From contig JAIOAU010000007.1 in assembly GCA_019873655.1 (NCBI GenBank), forward strand, positions 62,001 through 126,000: a DNA stretch of 64,000 nucleotides, read 5' to 3'. Shown here piece after piece: positions 27,605 through 35,511 of this stretch. A program made the translations under genes and the position numbers. Origin of the DNA: Chloroflexota bacterium (GTDB lineage Bacteria > Chloroflexota > Anaerolineae > Anaerolineales > Villigracilaceae). Each line of letters opens with the position of its first letter. Positions within the stretch are counted from its first letter, which is position 1. The notes under the pieces are model-generated. The model did no database searches and was not told the origin of the DNA. It saw only the letters and a program-made list of their open reading frames with translations.

Positions 27605-28349
27605 TTCCCGCCGCTGCTGCGGTGACCGCCACCACCGCCGGATAGGACGAGACAAAGACCTTGCCTTCGATCAACACCGCCGCGACCGTGTTCGACATGG
27701 CGTGAAAGACGGTCACGAAGAACAAACTGTCACGGGTGTGGTTGTAGAGCCAGGTGTAAATCACCGTCAACGCCAGACTGAAGAGGACGAACAGCAGGGG
27801 ATTCAGGCCCGACATGGGATTGGCCGGGTTGAGGTAGAGCGGCAGGTGCCACAATTCCCACAAAAAGCCCATGAGCAGGACGATGACCAGGTCATTGAAA
27901 CGTTTTTGCAAGTGCGGCAGGGCAAAGCCGCGCCAGCCAATCTCCTCCCAGACGTTCGAGAGCAGCATGCCGAGGAAGAGCGGCAGGAGGCTGAACCAGG
28001 CAAAACCGGTCAAATCCGGCAAGGGCTGGCCGAAGAGCGCCCCGAGGGCCAGGGCAAGGGCGGCGAGGAACGGCATCAGCAGAAAAGCGACCAGGTGCCA
28101 GGTCCAACCGGCGCGCAGTTTGAAGAGGGCGGCAAAGAGTTTGCCGGGGCCGTCCTTCCCGTCCACGATGGAGGCCATGATCAGCGCCGCGAAGGTCGGC
28201 CCGCCGCCGCCCAGCAGGGTGAACAGGATGGTCAGGAGCGGATGGTCGAGGGGGAAGAGGCCGCGCGCCTGCAACGTCTGCGGAATCCATCCGAGCCAGG
28301 AAAACAGAAACGCCAGGATGTAGAACCAGAGAACGGGATGTTTTTTCAT
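27558..28349 (-). CDS. CPBP-family intramembrane metalloprotease
   Basis: Membrane protein of 263 residues with about seven hydrophobic segments and the CAAX-protease/bacteriocin-processing motifs: EEIGWRGFALPHLQ (EExxxR), LLMGFLWELWHLPLYL (FxxxH/WH) and FFVTVFHAMSNTVA (HxxxN). These line the active site. Substrates are unknown. Start at 28349 with AAGGAG upstream. The 3' end overlaps holA on the opposite strand by 47 bp. Confidence 0.9.
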   Translation of the reverse strand: MKKHPVLWFYILAFLFSWLGWIPQTLQARGLFPLDHPLLTILFTLLGGGGPTFAALIMASIVDGKDGPGKLFAALFKLRAGWTWHLVAFLLMPFLAALALALGALFGQPLPDLTGFAWFSLLPLFLGMLLSNVWEEIGWRGFALPHLQKRFNDLVIVLLMGFLWELWHLPLYLNPANPMSGLNPLLFVLFSLALTVIYTWLYNHTRDSLFFVTVFHAMSNTVAAVLIEGKVFVSSYPAVVAVTAAAAGIILLRNLFPAKERIL

Positions 28350-28393
28350 CTCATCTTCTCCTTACGAACCCGTTACGACCGGGGTCTTGGGAG

Positions 28394-29380
28394 TTAAGAC
28401 AAAATCTCCTCGATTTCGGCAAGTTCCTGGGCGCTGAACTCCAATTGATTCAGCGCGCCGAGATTCTCCGCCAACTGCTGGACGCTGCTCGCCCCGACCA
28501 GCGCCGAGGTGACCTGGGGCTGGCGCAGCACCCAGGCGAGGGCCATCTGCGAGAGTTTCTGGCCGCGCCGCCGGGCGATTTCGTTCAGCCGGCGGACCTT
28601 GGGCAGGCTGCGCTCGACGTCGTCCTTCGTCAGCCAGACGCGCTCGGTCTTGGTCGCCCGCGCCCCGGCCGGGATGCCGTTCAGGTAGCGGTCGGTGAGC
28701 AGACCCTGGGCCAGCGGCGAAAAGACGATGCAGCCGACGCCCTCCTCGGCGAGCACATCCAGTAAACCCTCTTCGATCCAGCGGTCGAACATGTTGTACG
28801 ACGGCTGGTGGATGAGCAGGGGCGTCCCCAACTCGCGCAGAATGCGGGCGGCGGCGCGGGTCTGCTCCGGCGAATAGGAGGAGACGCCCACGTAGAGCGC
28901 CCGCCCGCTGCGGACGATGAAGTCCAGGGCGCCCATCGTCTCCTCGAGCGGAGTTTCGGGGTCGGGGCGGTGATGGTAGAAGATGTCCACGTAGTCGAGG
29001 CCCATGCGTTTGAGCGACTGGTCGAGGCTGGCGACCAGGTACTTGCGCGAGCCGAAGTCGCCGTAGGGGCCGTCCCACATGCCCCAGCCGGCCTTGGTCG
29101 AGATGACCAGTTCGTCGCGGTAGGGGGCGAAGTCCTGCTTGAGAAGTTTGCCGAGCGTCTCCTCGGCCGAGCCGGGCGGCGGACCGTAGTTGTTGGCCAG
29201 GTCGAAGTGCGTAATACCGTGGTCGAAGGCATAGCGGGCCATGGCGCGGGCGTTCTCGAAGGGATCGAGGCCGCCAAAGTTGTACCACCAGCCGAGCGAA
29301 AGGCGCGGCAGTTTCAGTCCGCTGCGGCCGCACCGGACGTAAGGCATGGAATCATAACGTTTTGGGTCTGCAAGATACAT
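28394..29380 (-). CDS. gpr: aldo/keto reductase, L-glyceraldehyde 3-phosphate reductase type (YghZ/Gpr-like)
   Basis: NADPH-dependent reductase of 328 residues close to E. coli YghZ along its length: RYDSMPYVRCGRSGLKLPRL, FDHGITHFDLANNYGPPPGS (catalytic D60 and Y65), ELVISTKAG (K96), and VDIFYHHRPD (H136/H137), then LLIHQPSYNMFDRW. In E. coli the enzyme removes the toxic L-enantiomer of glyceraldehyde phosphate and methylglyoxal. Ribosome-binding site GAGGA. The methyltransferase gene ends only 15 bp upstream. Confidence 0.92.
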   Translation of the reverse strand: MYLADPKRYDSMPYVRCGRSGLKLPRLSLGWWYNFGGLDPFENARAMARYAFDHGITHFDLANNYGPPPGSAEETLGKLLKQDFAPYRDELVISTKAGWGMWDGPYGDFGSRKYLVASLDQSLKRMGLDYVDIFYHHRPDPETPLEETMGALDFIVRSGRALYVGVSSYSPEQTRAAARILRELGTPLLIHQPSYNMFDRWIEEGLLDVLAEEGVGCIVFSPLAQGLLTDRYLNGIPAGARATKTERVWLTKDDVERSLPKVRRLNEIARRRGQKLSQMALAWVLRQPQVTSALVGASSVQQLAENLGALNQLEFSAQELAEIEEILS

Positions 29381-29395
29381 ATTTTCCTCGCCAGT

Positions 29396-30187
29396 TTATT
29401 CGGATCGCGTCTTCGGTCTTGCCAGCAAGACCAAGCCGCCCAGTTTGCGGAACATCTCTTTCGCAACGGGCCTGACAACCGGCCATCGGATCAACGGCCT
29501 CAAAAAACGAAGCCGGGTTTCGCCCAAACGATAGCAAATGTAATCATCCTCAATGAGTTCGAAGTCGAAATATTTGCGAAATGCGGCGAAGATCGTCGCC
29601 CGGTCGCGGTAAACGCAATAGCGATCCAAGAAATCGAGCATCCGCCGCGTCCAGCCCTTGTGATCTACGCGCTTGAACTTGCCCAGACCGAGGGTGCGCA
29701 GAGCAAGGGCATAGGGATAGCGGAATGGATTGTCTTTGGGAAACCAGTGCAAGAAAGGGATGCCGCAATGGCCCTCGCGCCAGACATCCCGCGAGGGGAA
29801 CAGGTGAACGCTATGCCCGTCCGATTTGAGAACGCGCCGGATCTCGCCCAGGGCGCCGTCCAGGTCTTCGACGTGTTCCAGCACCTGATTCGAGAAGACG
29901 AAATCGAAATAGCCGTCCGGAAAATCGATCCTCCCCTCTCGTATCTCATGGACCCACCCGCCCAGCAAACCGGCCTTTTCCACCGCCTGCCGGTCGGTGC
30001 TGCCGGCGTAGAAGACATCCGCTCCGAAGATACACAGGCCTTGCTCTCTGCCGGCGACCACCGTCTGCGCCGCGCCGCAGCCGAAATCCAAAATCTTTGC
30101 TTCCTCCCTCCCCTGACAAAAACGGTCGGCAAGAGCAAGGACGTAACGGTAGTTAATGTGAAGACTGCCTGCTGAATGAACCGTCAT
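29396..30187 (-). CDS. class I SAM-dependent methyltransferase
   Basis: 263 residues. Seen: the SAM-binding motif KILDFGCGAAQTVVAG and the motif FPDGYFDFVFSNQVLEHVED followed by ALGEIRRVLKSDGHSVHLFP, which mark the Methyltransf_11/UbiE-like fold. The C-terminal 90 residues are not typical and may bind the substrate. Substrate unknown. Composition is lower in GC than neighbours, and the gene lies between a housekeeping-like AKR and a toxin-antitoxin pair, so acquisition by transfer is plausible. A TATAAT (30223-30228, minus strand) lies about 35 bp before the start. Confidence 0.85.
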   Translation of the reverse strand: MTVHSAGSLHINYRYVLALADRFCQGREEAKILDFGCGAAQTVVAGREQGLCIFGADVFYAGSTDRQAVEKAGLLGGWVHEIREGRIDFPDGYFDFVFSNQVLEHVEDLDGALGEIRRVLKSDGHSVHLFPSRDVWREGHCGIPFLHWFPKDNPFRYPYALALRTLGLGKFKRVDHKGWTRRMLDFLDRYCVYRDRATIFAAFRKYFDFELIEDDYICYRLGETRLRFLRPLIRWPVVRPVAKEMFRKLGGLVLLARPKTRSE

Positions 30188-30377
30188 GAGATTCCTGGAT
30201 AATGGACGGCAGAGACGAAAAAATTATACACGATATCGGCGCAGGCGATTTCGTCACTAAACATCCCGCCCGAAGCGCCCAAAAGACGGTAAAATTGCTC
30301 AGCGCATCTCCAGGAACGCATCCTCACCCCGCGGCGACGACCTGTCCATCATTGAATGGCAAGGCATCTTTTGCGAT

Positions 30378-30402
30378 AAAAATCCCCGCCGTAGGGGCGG
30401 GG
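30378..30402 (-). terminator. terminator of hicAB
   Basis: On the minus strand: 7-bp stem CCCCGCC / GGCGGGG (30396-30402 and 30384-30390) with a 5-nt loop, followed by ATTTTTATC. It begins six bases after the hicB stop. The remaining 30188-30377 contains the methyltransferase promoter and nothing else I can identify. Confidence 0.85.
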
Positions 30403-30407
30403 TTGAG

Positions 30408-30650
30408 TCAGCCGGTTGAAAGGAGATTGGGTACCTGATAAATAATGGGACGGTATCGCGGCGGTGGAACAGGTTTTCCTTCTGCCCGCGCTGCTTCCAG
30501 CCAGGCTTGCTTCGCCCGCAGCGCCTCGGCCAGGGCCTCTTCTGGCGTCTTTCCAAAAGCGGAGCAATGAACCAAATCAGGAATATCGGCAATATACCCG
30601 CCGTCTTCTTCGCTGTAAAAAATATTGATGTGATAGTCTTTCATGGTCAT
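30408..30650 (-). CDS. hicB: HicB-like antitoxin
   Basis: 80-residue partial RNase-H-fold antitoxin that neutralises HicA. Seen: YHINIFYSEEDGGYIADIPDL and FGKTPEEALAEALRAKQAWL, the HicB core, then a short proline-rich tail (KPVPPPRYRPIIY). There is no C-terminal ribbon-helix-helix or HTH domain, so autoregulation may rest on the core alone or on the complex. Its ATG overlaps the hicA stop as ATGA. Confidence 0.88.
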   Translation of the reverse strand: MTMKDYHINIFYSEEDGGYIADIPDLVHCSAFGKTPEEALAEALRAKQAWLEAARAEGKPVPPPRYRPIIYQVPNLLSTG

Positions 30651-30898
30651 TCCTCCAGATGGAGATTATACCGTTCAACAAGTTCCATGAATTGGCGTAC
30701 CTGATAGGGTTTCACTTGACCGTTTACATTTTGCAAATTGACCAGTTCTTTGATATCCTGGTGCACGAAAATATGATGGCTGCCGTTGACGCGAGAAAGG
30801 CGAAAACCGAACCCCTCAACGAGCAGAACAAAATCGCCAAAGGCGATGTTCTTGGAGCCTGAGAGTACTTTGGTCAAGATTTTCTTGAGTTTTGCCAT
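30647..30898 (-). CDS. hicA: HicA-like mRNA interferase toxin
   Basis: 83-residue dsRBD-like toxin. Seen: MAKLKKILTKVLSGSKNIAF, VEGFGFRLSRVNGSHHIFVH with the catalytic histidine of the GSHHxF motif (H41/H42), and the family-typical C-terminus LVNLQNVNGQVKPYQVRQFM. It is a little longer at the N-terminus than minimal HicA. Order toxin then antitoxin is canonical. A TATAAT box on the minus strand (30908-30913) ends nine bases before the ATG with no Shine-Dalgarno, so the message may be leaderless. The longer in-frame reading that extends through the aldolase gene is a shadow. Confidence 0.88.
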   Translation of the reverse strand: MAKLKKILTKVLSGSKNIAFGDFVLLVEGFGFRLSRVNGSHHIFVHQDIKELVNLQNVNGQVKPYQVRQFMELVERYNLHLEE

Positions 30899-30940
30899 GC
30901 AAAATATATTATACGCCATTCGTCGCATCGGAGTATCTGA

Positions 30941-31885
30941 ATGATTCATACCTCCATCGCCAAATACCGTTCCTTCCAGCAGACCGCCTCCCGGCGCGGG
31001 ACCTTCACCTTCCTGGCCCTCGACCATCGCCAGAACCTGCGCAAAGCGAACCCGCGCTTCCAGGACGACGCCGAACTCAGCCGCTTCAAACTCGAAGTCG
31101 TCTCGGCGCTGGCGGACCTGTCCACCGGCGTCCTGCTCGACCCGGAAGTCTCCGCCGCTCAGGCCATCGCCGTCGGCGCGCTGCCCGGCGAGCGCGGGCT
31201 GGTCGTCGCCCTCGAATCGACTGGCTACACCGGCGAGCCGACCGCCCGCCGCGCCCAGATCCTCCCCGGCTGGAGCGTGGAGAAGGCCAAGCGCATGGGC
31301 GCGCAGATGGCAAAACTGCTCGTCTATTACCACCCCGATTCGCCCGCCGCCGCAGAAATCGAAGACTTCACCGCCGGCGTCGCCGCCGAGTGCCAGAAGC
31401 ATGACCTGGCGCTGATGCTCGAACCGCTCTCCTACCCGCTCGCGGGCGAGAAACTCTCCGCCGAGGAGAAGCGCCGCGTCGTGGTCGAGACCGCCCGCCG
31501 CCTGACCGCCCTCCCCGGCGTAGACCTGCTCAAGGCCGAATTTCCCCTGGCCGCCGATTCCCCCGAATCCGAGTGGGCCGCCGCCTGCGCCGACCTGAAC
31601 GCCGCCAGCCGCGTCCCCTGGATTGTCCTCTCCGCCGCGGTCGCCTTCGAGACCTACCTGCGCCAGGCGGCCGCCGCCTGTCAGGCCGGGGCGAGCGGAG
31701 TCGCCGTCGGCCGCGCCGTCTGGCAGGAGGCCGTGCATCTCGAAGGTCAGGAGCGTCTCGACTTCCTGCGCGGCCCGGCCCGCGAGCGTCTCCTGCGTCT
31801 CAACGCCCTCTGTCAGGCCCTCGCCCGCCCCTGGACGGATTTCTACGCCGCCGAAGCCCCCTTCGACTGGTACAAAACCTATTGA
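30941..31885 (+). CDS. LacD-like class I aldolase (tagatose-bisphosphate aldolase family)
   Basis: TIM-barrel Schiff-base aldolase of 314 residues. Seen: FLALDHRQNLRK at the N-terminus, K125 in AKLLVYYHPD, EPLSYPL, and the Schiff-base lysine K198 in VDLLKAEFPL, the positions used by LacD and YihT. The expected reaction cleaves a ketohexose (bis)phosphate into dihydroxyacetone phosphate plus an aldehyde. With the downstream PfkB kinase and GatZ-like protein, tagatose 1,6-bisphosphate is the simplest substrate; sulfofructose 1-phosphate (YihT role) is an alternative. Confidence 0.82.
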   Translation: MIHTSIAKYRSFQQTASRRGTFTFLALDHRQNLRKANPRFQDDAELSRFKLEVVSALADLSTGVLLDPEVSAAQAIAVGALPGERGLVVALESTGYTGEPTARRAQILPGWSVEKAKRMGAQMAKLLVYYHPDSPAAAEIEDFTAGVAAECQKHDLALMLEPLSYPLAGEKLSAEEKRRVVVETARRLTALPGVDLLKAEFPLAADSPESEWAAACADLNAASRVPWIVLSAAVAFETYLRQAAAACQAGASGVAVGRAVWQEAVHLEGQERLDFLRGPARERLLRLNALCQALARPWTDFYAAEAPFDWYKTY

Positions 31886-31889
31886 GTAA

Positions 31890-31982
31890 GCGGGTATACA
31901 GGTACACAAGGAAACCAGTTCATACTTACTTGTCTGCATACTTGTCTACCCGTTTCCTTGTGTACTTGCCTGCCAAAACCCT
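31890..31982 (+). repeat. short degenerate repeats with a 14-bp inverted repeat in a 103-bp intergenic gap
   Basis: GTACACAAGGAAAC and GTTTCCTTGTGTAC are exact inverted repeats about 35 bp apart. Between and after them, a TACTTGTCTGC / TACTTGTCTACCC / TACTTGCCTGCC series repeats with variation. No promoter or coding signal is clear. Confidence 0.7.
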
Positions 31983-31988
31983 TTCCCT

Positions 31989-32924
31989 ATGAATAAATAC
32001 GATATTCTCATCCCCGGCGAAATCAACCCCGACCTCATCCTCTCCGGCGACGTCGAGCCGCAGTTCGGCCAGGTCGAGAAACTGGTGGACTCGGCCGCGC
32101 TGACGGTCGGCTCGTCCTCGGTCATCACCGCCTGCGGGGCGGCCAGGCTCGGCCTGCGCGTGGCCTTCGTCGGCGTCTGCGGCGACGACCTCTTCGGCCG
32201 CTTCATGCTCGAGGAGATGACGAAGCGCGGCGTGGACGTCTCCCCCGTCCGCCGCGACCCGGCCCGGCAGACCGGCCTGACGGTCATCCTGAACAAGCCC
32301 TTCGGCCCCGCTCAGGGCGACCGCGCCATGCTCACCTTCCCCGGCGCGATCGCCGCCCTGCGCGCCGAAGACGTGACCGACGACCTGCTGCGCCGCGCCC
32401 GTCACCTGCATGTGGCCTCGTACTTTCTGCAGGACGCCCTGCGCCCCGGCCTGCCGGACCTCTTCGCCCGCGCCCGCGCCCTCGGCCTGACCACCTCCCT
32501 CGACACCAACTGGGACCCCGCCGGCGAGTGGCGCGGCGTGCGCGACCTGCTGCCGCTCGTGGACGTCTTCCTGCCCAACCGCGCTGAAGTCTGCGCCCTG
32601 GCCGGCGAGCAGGAGGTGGAACCCGCCGCCCAAAAACTGGCCGCCCTGGCCAGAATCGTCGCCGTCAAACTCGGCCCCGAAGGGGCGTTGGGCGTCCGCG
32701 AAGGCCGGATGGTCAGGGTCAGTTCGATTCCGGTCACGGTCGTGGATACCGTCGGCGCGGGCGACACGTTCAACGCCGGCTTCCTCTACGGCTTCCTGCA
32801 CGATTGGCCGCTCGAAAAATCGCTGCGCCTGGCGGCCGTCTGCGGCGCGCTGTCCACCCAGGCCGCCGGCGGCGTCGCCGCCCAGCCCGCCCTCGACCAG
32901 GCCCTGGCCATGATGGACGGTTGA
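31989..32924 (+). CDS. PfkB-family carbohydrate kinase
   Basis: Ribokinase-fold sugar kinase of 311 residues. Seen: ILIPGEINPDLILSG at the start, GSSSVITACGAARLGLRVAFVG with CGDDLFGR, and the PfkB signature 2 VVDTVGAGDTFNAGFLYGF with the catalytic aspartate of GAGD. It probably phosphorylates a ketohexose or ketohexose phosphate to feed the LacD-like aldolase encoded just upstream. An alternative is 2-keto-3-deoxygluconate kinase, but that would not need an upstream LacD aldolase. Confidence 0.85.
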   Translation: MNKYDILIPGEINPDLILSGDVEPQFGQVEKLVDSAALTVGSSSVITACGAARLGLRVAFVGVCGDDLFGRFMLEEMTKRGVDVSPVRRDPARQTGLTVILNKPFGPAQGDRAMLTFPGAIAALRAEDVTDDLLRRARHLHVASYFLQDALRPGLPDLFARARALGLTTSLDTNWDPAGEWRGVRDLLPLVDVFLPNRAEVCALAGEQEVEPAAQKLAALARIVAVKLGPEGALGVREGRMVRVSSIPVTVVDTVGAGDTFNAGFLYGFLHDWPLEKSLRLAAVCGALSTQAAGGVAAQPALDQALAMMDG

Positions 32925-32929
32925 CCGCA

Positions 32930-32986
32930 GACGATAGACAATCTGACTTCCCGACTATCCGACCATCCGACTTCCGACTTCCGACC
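32930..32986 (+). repeat. degenerate tandem repeat of 7-9 bp before the GatZ-like gene
   Basis: The gap holds a run of related units (CTTCCCGACTATCCGACC, ATCCGACTTCCGACTTCC) ending at the ATG. No Shine-Dalgarno is present, so the repeat has replaced or masks any normal leader. Confidence 0.65.
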
Positions 32987-32987
32987 T

Positions 32988-34325
32988 ATGACTCACCTCG
33001 ACCGCCTCGCCGCTTCCCATCATTCCGGCCGCCCTTTTGGCCTGCCGTCCGTCTGCTCCGCCCACCCCTTCGTCATCGAGACGGCGCTGCAGCATGGACT
33101 CGCCCATCAGCGGCCCGTGCTGATTGAAGCCACCTGCAATCAGGTCAACCAATTCGGCGGCTACACCGGCCAGACCCCGGCCGACTTCGCCCGCTTCGTG
33201 CTGGAAACCGCCGACCGGCTGGGTTTTCCCCGTCAGCGGTTGATTCTCGGCGGCGACCACCTCGGCCCGCTCCCCTGGGCGCACGAACCCGCCGAACGCG
33301 CCCTGCCAAAGGCCGCCGAGATGGTGCGCGCCTTCGTCCAGGCCGGTTTCACCAAGATTCATCTCGATTGCTCCATGCCTCTCGGCGGCGAGCGCGAATT
33401 GCCGCTCGAAGTCATCGCCCGCCGCACGGCAGACCTGGCAAAAATCGCCGAGCAAACCCTCGACTCAAACCGTCCCCCGTCTCCCGTCTCCCGTCTCCCG
33501 TTCCCCGTCTCCCGTCCCCCGTCTCCCGCCTCCCGTCCCTTACGCTACGTCATCGGCTCCGAGGTCCCGCCCGCCGGGGGCGCGAAGGCCGGCGAAGACC
33601 ATCTGACCGTCACCTCCCCGGAGGCCGCCGCGGCGACGCTGGACGCCGTCCGCCGCGCCTTCCACGCCCAGGGGCTGGAGGCGGCCTGGGAGCGCGTCCG
33701 CGCCCTGGTCGTCCAGCCGGGCGTCGAATTCGGCGATGAAACCGTCCATGAGTACGACCGCGCCGCGGCCGCGCCGCTGGCGCGCTTCATCGAGACCGTC
33801 CCCGGCCTGGTCTACGAGGCCCACTCGACCGATTACCAGACGCCCGCCGCCTTGCGCGCCCTTGTGGAGGACCATTTCGCCATTCTCAAAGTCGGCCCGG
33901 CGCTGACCTTCGCCTTCCGCGAGGCGGTCTTCGCCCTGGCGGCCATCGAGGACGAACTCCTGCCGCCCGAAGCGCGCTCGAACATCGTCCAGGCGCTCGA
34001 AGAAGCCATGCTGCGCAACCCCGTCCATTGGGAGAAATACTACCGCGGCGACGAGCCGGCGCGCCGCCTGAAACGCAAGTTCAGCCTGAGCGACCGCATC
34101 CGCTACTACTGGCCCGATCTGCAGGCGCAGGCCGCGTTGGCGCGCTTGATTCGCAACCTGGAGGCCCGGCCGCTGCCGCTGACGCTCCTCAGCCAGTACC
34201 TGCCGCGCCAGTACGAACGCGTCCGGCGCGGGGAGTTGGATTCCGCTCCCGCGGCGCTGCTCCGCGACCGGGTCCGCGATGTGCTGCGGGACTACGACTT
34301 CGCCTGCGGGCAATCGGCATCTTGA
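32988..34325 (+). CDS. GatZ/KbaZ-family protein (tagatose-6-phosphate 4-epimerase or aldolase non-catalytic subunit)
   Basis: 445 residues of the GatZ/KbaZ family. Seen: GLPSVCSAHPFVIETALQHG, VLIEATCNQVNQFGGYTGQT, ILGGDHLGPLPW, KIHLDCSMPLGG, YVIGSEVPPAGGA, and VYEAHSTDYQTPAALRALVEDHFAILKVGPALTFAFREA. Family members are either partners of GatY/KbaY aldolases or D-tagatose-6-phosphate 4-epimerases. No GatY is present, so epimerase is the better guess. A Pro/Ser-rich insertion (about residues 163-182) is coded by CCCGTCT-type tandem repeats at 33475-33540. The stop lies inside the next promoter. Confidence 0.85.
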   Translation: MTHLDRLAASHHSGRPFGLPSVCSAHPFVIETALQHGLAHQRPVLIEATCNQVNQFGGYTGQTPADFARFVLETADRLGFPRQRLILGGDHLGPLPWAHEPAERALPKAAEMVRAFVQAGFTKIHLDCSMPLGGERELPLEVIARRTADLAKIAEQTLDSNRPPSPVSRLPFPVSRPPSPASRPLRYVIGSEVPPAGGAKAGEDHLTVTSPEAAAATLDAVRRAFHAQGLEAAWERVRALVVQPGVEFGDETVHEYDRAAAAPLARFIETVPGLVYEAHSTDYQTPAALRALVEDHFAILKVGPALTFAFREAVFALAAIEDELLPPEARSNIVQALEEAMLRNPVHWEKYYRGDEPARRLKRKFSLSDRIRYYWPDLQAQAALARLIRNLEARPLPLTLLSQYLPRQYERVRRGELDSAPAALLRDRVRDVLRDYDFACGQSAS

Positions 34326-34350
34326 CATTTTTCCCCGAAAGTGTGACACT
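34322..34350 (+). promoter_or_regulatory. leaderless promoter of the MFS gene
   Basis: TTGACA (34322-34327), 17-bp spacer, GACACT (34345-34350), then six bases to the ATG at 34357. The TGA stop of the upstream gene (34323-34325) is part of the -35. No ribosome-binding site exists. Confidence 0.7.
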
Positions 34351-34356
34351 ACCCCC

Positions 34357-35511
34357 ATGTTCTTCCCTGCCGCCTTCTACTTTCTCGTCTACGCCGCCAT
34401 CTCCTTCCTCTTCCCCTTCCTGACGCTCTTCTACCAGAGCGTGGGGCTGAGCGGCAGCCAGATCGGTCTGCTGGCCGGCCTCTCGCCGCTCGTCTCGCTG
34501 GCCGCCGGCCCGTTCTGGACCGGCGCCGCCGACGCCACCCGCCGTCACAAGGCCATTCTGACCTTCGCCATCGTGGGAGCGGGCGGCGCGGCGTTGCTGC
34601 TCTCGCGCCAGACCCAGTTCGGCTGGCTGATTGCCCTGTTGGGCCTGTACGCTTTCCTCTCCGCCCCGATCTTCTCATTGGTCGACAGCGCCACCCTGTC
34701 CATGCTCGGCGAGCGCCGCGAACGCTACGGGCGGGTGCGCATCTGGGGCACGGTGGGCTGGGGCGTGATGGCGCCGGTCGCCGGGGATTTGATCGAGCGT
34801 TTCGGCATCCATTGGGCTTTCTGGGGCTATGCCATCCTGTTGGGCATCGGCCTGATCATCGCCCTGAACATCCCCTTCCATCGCATCCAGGCGGGCGGAT
34901 CGTTCCGCAGCGGCATGCGCGCCCTCCTGACCAATCGCCGCTGGATGCTCTTCCTGCTGATGGTCTTCTTCGGCGGGATCGGGATGTCTTCGATCAACAA
35001 CTATCTATTCATTTACATGAACGGACTGGGGGCAGGCGAGGGCCTGATGGGCCTGGCCCTGACCGTCTCGACTCTCTCCGAACTGCCGGTCATGTTCTTC
35101 GGCGACCGGTTGCTGCGGCGTTTTGGGGCACGCGGCACCCTGTGCCTGGCGATGGCGGTCATCGGCCTGCGGCTGTTGCTGTATTCGCTGACCAGCCTGC
35201 CGTGGGTCGTCCTGCTCATCCAACTCCTGCACGGTCTGACGTTCCCGGCCATCTATCTGGCGGGCGTCTCCTACGCCGACCAGAGCGCGCCGCCCGGCGT
35301 CAAGGCCAGCGCCCAGGGCATGTTCGGCTCGGCCCTGATGGGCTTCGGGGCCTCCGCCGGCGGGCTGATCGGCGGCCTGCTGCTGCAGAGTCTGGGCGCG
35401 GCCGGCATGTACCGGGTCATCGGCCTGATCATCTGGGCGGCGCTCCTGTTGTTCGCCATTCTGGAACGCTCTTCGAGAGCAAAAGCGGCTTCCTCCGATC
35501 AATCCGAATAA
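34357..35511 (+). CDS. MFS transporter (MFS_1-like/HcaT-LacY type)
   Basis: Twelve-segment secondary transporter of 384 residues. Seen: FYFLVYAAISFLFPFLTLFY at the start, IGLLAGLSPLVSLAAGPFWT, the loop motif GAADATRRHKAIL, RYGRVRIWGTVGWGVMAPVAG, and a second half beginning MLFLLMVFFGGIGMSSINNY. This pattern matches the LacY/nucleoside/HcaT-like branch that imports sugars or small organic compounds. It follows the aldolase-kinase-GatZ genes, so a sugar is the likely cargo (inference). The 3' end overlaps the convergent DUF4173 gene by 13 bp. Confidence 0.85.
   Translation: MFFPAAFYFLVYAAISFLFPFLTLFYQSVGLSGSQIGLLAGLSPLVSLAAGPFWTGAADATRRHKAILTFAIVGAGGAALLLSRQTQFGWLIALLGLYAFLSAPIFSLVDSATLSMLGERRERYGRVRIWGTVGWGVMAPVAGDLIERFGIHWAFWGYAILLGIGLIIALNIPFHRIQAGGSFRSGMRALLTNRRWMLFLLMVFFGGIGMSSINNYLFIYMNGLGAGEGLMGLALTVSTLSELPVMFFGDRLLRRFGARGTLCLAMAVIGLRLLLYSLTSLPWVVLLIQLLHGLTFPAIYLAGVSYADQSAPPGVKASAQGMFGSALMGFGASAGGLIGGLLLQSLGAAGMYRVIGLIIWAALLLFAILERSSRAKAASSDQSE

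Noticed and set aside
30899-31939. N-terminal extension of hicA through the aldolase gene
   Set aside because: No homology in the extension, and the TATAAT box lies at the short start.
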